Source of the DNA: JAAZAI01 sp050942875
GTDB lineage: Bacteria > Verrucomicrobiota > Kiritimatiellia > RFP12 > UBA3636
Reading direction: 5' to 3'
NCBI GenBank assembly: GCA_050942875.1
Contig: JBMNOD010000043.1
Location: 1 to 27,323 of the forward strand
Length of the DNA stretch: 27,323 nt
This document shows positions 23,504 through 27,323 of the stretch, one piece after another. The first letter of the stretch is position 1, and every line of letters starts with the position of its first letter. The translations under genes and the position numbers were made by a program. The notes below the pieces were generated by a model. The model ran no database searches, was not told where the DNA came from, and saw only the letters and a list, made by a program, of their open reading frames with translations.

Positions 23504-24614
23504 TACTAACCCGGCCATAATTCATGATGCGTAGATGATGCTCTCATGCTCGAAGTAGCTGCGCACCCTGCGCGGCTGTTTTTGGATGCTTCGCATGGCG
23601 CCAAGCGCCGTCCTTTTCAGATGCCCTTTGCATCGTGCGTCGGGTTTTCGGCTGATGATCCCTTTGAGGTCGCAATTCAGGTACTCGTCGGGGTTCAGAT
23701 CGGGAGAATAGCTGGGAAGGTAGAAAAGTTCGATGCGTTTGGAGTTCTCTTCGAGCCATTCCTTGACGGGCTTCGAGTGGTGTACCTTGAGGTTGTCGAG
23801 GACAAGGAACACCTTGGCCTCGGAAGAACGGATCAGCCGCTCCAGGAAGAGCAGCAGGACGGAGGCGCACATGCCGCCGTGGTAGAACATGAAGCGGACC
23901 TTGCCCTGGTTCGTGACCGTCGAGATCATGTCTGTTTTCTCGGCGGTGCCCTTGGCACGGCGCACGGGAGTGCGCCCCTTCGGTGCATAGCCTCGCCCAT
24001 TCACATCGTCGCTGTGGATGCCCGTCTCATCCCCCCAATGAATCTCCCCGCCCTCTTCCTCTGCGCGAGCCTTGATCATCGGGTAGGTTTCCGCAAGCCA
24101 CCTTTCAACGGCAGCCGGATTTCGCTCATAGGCACGCCGAACCGGCCTCTGCGGCGTGAAACCCCACCGGCGGAGGCAGCGCCCCACGGAGCGCAAGGGC
24201 AGCGCCACCCCGTGCTTGCGCTGGATGTACTCTTGCACGGCGGCGCGCGTCCAAAGCGCGAACGGCATCTTGAGCTGGTCCGGGCACTTGTCGACAAGGG
24301 CCTTGGCAATCGATTTCTCCTGCTCGGGCGTGAGACGCCGCCCGCTCCCTTTCGGGCGACCGGGCTTGGCCGGTTTCAAAGCTTTCTCGCCGCCCGATTC
24401 CCACAGGCGGATCCAGCGCCCGACCACGTTGCGATGCGCCCCGACGATCGGGGCGATGTCCTGAATGAGCATGCCGGTGTTGTACAGCGCGACCGCCTGT
24501 TTGCGGCGCTCGAAAAGCTCGTTTGTGCTGATCTCTCTTGCGTTTTTGATTTGCATGACTCCAGGCTAACATGACCGCGCACAAAATGCAACACTATTTT
24601 TGGCCGGGTTAGTA
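23504..24614. mobile_element. IS630-family insertion sequence with matching ends and TA duplication
   Basis: The left end TACTAACCCGGCCA (23504-23517) is repeated inverted at the right end (24601-24614). IS630 elements insert at TA and duplicate it, so the element proper is probably 23506-24612, about 1.1 kb, with TA at both borders. It holds one intact transposase gene. It separates the symporter gene stop (24625) from the esterase-like gene, which would otherwise be about 80 bases apart in the same direction. Confidence 0.9.
23522..24556 (-). CDS. IS630-family transposase
   Basis: This is a 344-residue transposase. An N-terminal helix-turn-helix (about 20-60: QDIAPIVGAHRNVVGRWIR) is followed by a second one and a Lys/Arg-Pro-Gly-rich linker (KPAKPGRPKGSGRR), then the DDE catalytic core: D176 in IHWGDETGI, D254 in VLVLDNLKVHHS-type context, and E291 in YSPDLNPDEYLN. 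All three acidic residues are present and the frame is uninterrupted, so the element could still be active. The stop is 5 bases from the left terminal repeat. Confidence 0.96.
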   Translation of the reverse strand: MQIKNAREISTNELFERRKQAVALYNTGMLIQDIAPIVGAHRNVVGRWIRLWESGGEKALKPAKPGRPKGSGRRLTPEQEKSIAKALVDKCPDQLKMPFALWTRAAVQEYIQRKHGVALPLRSVGRCLRRWGFTPQRPVRRAYERNPAAVERWLAETYPMIKARAEEEGGEIHWGDETGIHSDDVNGRGYAPKGRTPVRRAKGTAEKTDMISTVTNQGKVRFMFYHGGMCASVLLLFLERLIRSSEAKVFLVLDNLKVHHSKPVKEWLEENSKRIELFYLPSYSPDLNPDEYLNCDLKGIISRKPDARCKGHLKRTALGAMRSIQKQPRRVRSYFEHESIIYAS

Positions 24615-24624
24615 GCGACTCAAA

Positions 24625-27204
24625 CTACCTCATCCCATTGTCCGTCGTGTCGATCACGCGGGCGTCGAGGTCGCGGAAGAGCTGGAACAGGTCTTTGATG
24701 CCGCCCCACATGAACCACACGGTCGAGACGATGCCGATGAGCATCGGGATGATGAGGCTCGTCACGTAGTAGTAGGTGCCCCACCACGCCTTCGGCCACG
24801 GCGAAACCACGTTCCAAATCCACACCACGACAAACGTGAGGATGAAGCGGTAGCCGATCGTGTAGATGAAGACCGACCACGCGATGATGCGGTCGCCCGT
24901 CGTGTATTCGTTCGTGATGCCGACGAGGCGCGAGAGGATCGAGACGCGCTTCGACTGGGCGAGGCGGATGCGCTCCTTCTCCTCCTCGTCCGCGTATTCG
25001 CCGCGGTTGAGCATCTTGTCGAGGTTGAAGAGCCCGTACTTGCCGCACTTGATCGCAACCCAGGACCCGATCACGTAGGCGCCGACCGAGAGCACCATCG
25101 AAAGGAAGTAGATCTCCATCGAGTTCGGCGGGAACTTCTCGCAGAAGAGCTGCAGCGCCTCGGCGTAGGTGCTCTCGCCCGAATTGAAGCCGTAGGACCA
25201 GTCGACCCACGGGTTGAGCGGCTTCACGACTTTGGCGAAGAAGGAGAACCACGCCTCCGTCCAGCCATTGCGCGCCAGGAACGGGACGATGCTCGCCGAC
25301 CACGTGCGCTGCGCGATGAGGCCGACAAGCGACGATCCGCTGCCGAAGATGATCGAGCACCACGCGCCGACCGTGTTGCCGAAGCGGCTGTAAAGCCCGA
25401 AAATCATCACCGAGCCGCCGCCGCCCAGCCAGAGCGAGCACATGATCGTCGTGAACATGTTGATGTAGTCCAACTGGCTGAAGAAAATCGCCACGATGAA
25501 GAAGAAGATCGTCACCGCGAGGGCCGTGAGCCGGAGGATCAAGATGTGCTGCCGGCTCGAAGGCGGCTTCTTGAAGAGCGGCAGGATCACGTCCTGCGCC
25601 CAGGTCGAGGACGCATTGAAGATCCGCGAGTCGTCGGTCGAGATGAGCAGCATCAGCATCAGCAGCCCGAAGAGGCCGAGCAACCCGGGCGGAAGGATGC
25701 GCTTCAACGTGATCGGCATCATCATCTGCCCGTAGAGCGTGCGGACCTGCTGGGCTTGCTTGGCGTTCGCCCCCATCGCGGCGGCCAGCCCGGCGCTCGG
25801 CGTGGGGATGTCGAGCGGTTCGCCGCCCGCTTCGACCGACGCGGCCGAGGCCTGCCGCGCCGCCTCGATGCGGTCGGCCTCGGCCTGCAATTCGGGGCTC
25901 AAGTTCGCATGGATGCGGTCGCGCGCCAAGTCGATGTAAGGCGTATCGACGTTCTTGAGGTGCGACAGGGGGAGGTTGTCCTTGAGATAGGCGGCGAGCT
26001 CCGGGCTCGGCTCGGGAAGCTTGAGATCCTTGACGTTCTTCGCCTCGGCGATCTGCCGCATCGTGGCGAAGTAGGCGTCGTGCTCGCCGCGGATGGCGTC
26101 GGGAACCGGATCCTTGTAGGTGCGATGCGTGGGCGGATCGAGTTTTTCGAGGTCCGACCTGATCTGTTCGCGCACCTCGGGGCTCGGGACGGCCTCGTCC
26201 GCGACCTTGTTGATGAGCGCAATGCGCGTCTCGTGCGAGGAGAAGGTGTCGGGCGTCTTCGGGTTGAAGAACTTCTCGTGGTTCATCACCGTGATCACGA
26301 GAAGCGACACGAGGCCGATCATCGTCCACGAGAAGCCGTTGCGCCACGTGCCGAGCACGCCGGCCATCTTCTGTTCATGGGGCGTGCGGCCGGAGTTGGT
26401 CGTGTCGTTGCCGAACCAGCTCGCCCGCTGCAGAAGCGTGCTCGTGATCGTCACGGCCAGCGCGAAGAGGTTGAAGTCGCGGAGCTTCGCAATGTCGAAC
26501 GGATCCAGGAAGCTCTCGCCCGGCACGCGGTCGAGCATCACGGGCACCATGTAGTCGCCCCACGAGAACTTGAAGAAGATGTAGCCCGCGACGATGACGA
26601 AAATCGGGTACGAAAGCAGCCCCTGGAACGTGTCGGTCACGAGAAGCGAAATGCGCCCCGCAGGCCAGATGACAATCATCGCCAGCGTGAGGCAGATGGC
26701 GACGATGATGCCGAAGCACGGCAGGTTGACGCCGAAAACATGGACTCTGTGCGGCAGTCCGAGGAAGTAGATGAAGAAGTTGGCGGCGATGGCCGGCCCG
26801 ATCGCGTTCGTCACCATCTCGGCGATGTTTCGCAGCGTCGCCGCGAAAATGCGGAACGAGCGCGAGTAGCGCCGCTCCAGAAACTGGCCGACCGAAAGCG
26901 CCTTCGTGGCGCGGTAGCGGTAGGTGCAGTAGCCCGTCAGCGCCAGGATCATCCCCAGCGGGGTGGTGAGGATGTTCCAGAAGCCCATCGCCTGGCCGGC
27001 GCGATAGGTCGCCTCGGACGCCGCCACGAGCGTGATCACGCTCAAGCCTGCGGCGACGTCGCCGACGGAAATCACGTACCGCCCCGCCACACGACCGGCC
27101 GCGAGGAAGTCCACGACGTCTCGGGAGTACTTTTTCGCGTAGATGGCAAGCGCCACCACAGACGCGAAGGGGATGATCATGATGCACCAGTCAAACCAGC
27201 TCAT
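24625..27204 (-). CDS. Sodium/solute symporter (SSS family) with a large soluble insertion
   Basis: About 859 residues from ATG 27204 (MSWFDWCIMI); GTG 27246 would add 14 residues. The N-terminal half has the SSS pattern (DFLAAGRVAGRYVISVGDVA, SVGQFLERRYSRSFRIFAAT), then further helices. Between the helix ending VSLLVITVMN (about residue 308) and the one starting near GLLGLFGLLM (about 506) lies a soluble, charged segment of about 185 residues. Typical family members of 500-650 residues lack this. The C-terminal half has several more helices and a cytoplasmic DEEEKERIRLAQSKRVSIL loop. Substrate cannot be told; the sugar-related surroundings hint at a carbohydrate or organic acid. It probably preceded the esterase-like gene in one unit before IS630 inserted. 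Confidence 0.9.
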   Translation of the reverse strand: MSWFDWCIMIIPFASVVALAIYAKKYSRDVVDFLAAGRVAGRYVISVGDVAAGLSVITLVAASEATYRAGQAMGFWNILTTPLGMILALTGYCTYRYRATKALSVGQFLERRYSRSFRIFAATLRNIAEMVTNAIGPAIAANFFIYFLGLPHRVHVFGVNLPCFGIIVAICLTLAMIVIWPAGRISLLVTDTFQGLLSYPIFVIVAGYIFFKFSWGDYMVPVMLDRVPGESFLDPFDIAKLRDFNLFALAVTITSTLLQRASWFGNDTTNSGRTPHEQKMAGVLGTWRNGFSWTMIGLVSLLVITVMNHEKFFNPKTPDTFSSHETRIALINKVADEAVPSPEVREQIRSDLEKLDPPTHRTYKDPVPDAIRGEHDAYFATMRQIAEAKNVKDLKLPEPSPELAAYLKDNLPLSHLKNVDTPYIDLARDRIHANLSPELQAEADRIEAARQASAASVEAGGEPLDIPTPSAGLAAAMGANAKQAQQVRTLYGQMMMPITLKRILPPGLLGLFGLLMLMLLISTDDSRIFNASSTWAQDVILPLFKKPPSSRQHILILRLTALAVTIFFFIVAIFFSQLDYINMFTTIMCSLWLGGGGSVMIFGLYSRFGNTVGAWCSIIFGSGSSLVGLIAQRTWSASIVPFLARNGWTEAWFSFFAKVVKPLNPWVDWSYGFNSGESTYAEALQLFCEKFPPNSMEIYFLSMVLSVGAYVIGSWVAIKCGKYGLFNLDKMLNRGEYADEEEKERIRLAQSKRVSILSRLVGITNEYTTGDRIIAWSVFIYTIGYRFILTFVVVWIWNVVSPWPKAWWGTYYYVTSLIIPMLIGIVSTVWFMWGGIKDLFQLFRDLDARVIDTTDNGMR

Positions 27205-27323
27205 AGGAATCCAGTCGTTTAGACCGAAGTTCCAGCGAAAAATCACGGTCTGAACGCCTTTTAAGTTCCTGATTTTCAGCGGATTAGGTTTTATTCCGAC
27301 TTTGGTTTCCCGTTCCGCCCACT

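Noticed and set aside
23439..23525. ATG 23525 as the esterase-like gene start
   Set aside because: It lies inside the IS630 left end, so it cannot be the native start, and its first residues are not signal-like.
27205..27246. GTG start for the symporter giving 14 more residues
   Set aside because: ATG 27204 begins with the usual short polar start and first helix of the family; the GTG form cannot be excluded.

Overview
The window looks like part of a GC-rich, Gram-negative-type bacterial chromosome. The best guess is the PVC superphylum, Kiritimatiellota or Lentisphaerota. The reasons are the gene content (a MlaE/MlaF/MlaD lipid transport set, a McsA/McsB pair outside its Firmicutes clpC context, a long SSS symporter, an IclR-controlled polysaccharide-type operon, and a XylR-like AraC regulator) and the style of the secreted proteins. 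This placement is inferred from gene content only. No rRNA, tRNA or CRISPR array was seen.

Layout. (1) 1-404: a probable C-terminal tail of a plus-strand gene and a possible decayed IS630 transposase end. (2) 405-10190, all minus strand: a tightly packed run of nine genes read from right to left: mcsA, mcsB, lysC, cimA, a lipoprotein with Trp-Pro-Phe repeats, mlaE, mlaF, mlaD and a small exported TPR-like protein. Starts and stops overlap (ATGA or TGATG) or lie at most about 40 bases apart, so this is probably one operon mixing protein quality control, aspartate-family and isoleucine biosynthesis, and envelope lipid transport. A candidate promoter lies upstream of mcsA. (3) 10191-10637: intergenic. 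(4) 10638-15305, minus strand: a 983-residue surface-type protein and a VWA-domain lipoprotein upstream of it, with a candidate promoter. (5) 15589-20766, plus strand: a three-gene operon of an IclR-family regulator, a 791-residue iron-sulfur protein built from three QueG/reductive-dehalogenase-like modules, and a secreted protein resembling polysaccharide lyases. (6) 20767-23438: a scarred region with a C-terminal glycosidase remnant, hexamer repeats, two strong hairpins, short tandem repeats, an internally deleted AraC/XylR regulator and an esterase-like phytase-family gene whose 3' end runs into that regulator. (7) 23504-24614: an intact IS630-family insertion sequence with matching ends at TA. 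(8) 24625-27204: an SSS-family sodium/solute symporter with a large soluble insertion.

Working together. The IclR operon, the glycosidase remnant, the regulator remnant and the symporter suggest a carbohydrate-use neighbourhood, partly broken by deletion and by the insertion sequence. The most unusual items are the triple-module Fe-S protein (the middle module has lost its cysteines), the WPF-repeat lipoprotein next to mlaE, and the divergent McsB. Functions were assigned from remembered family motifs; no database search was run.
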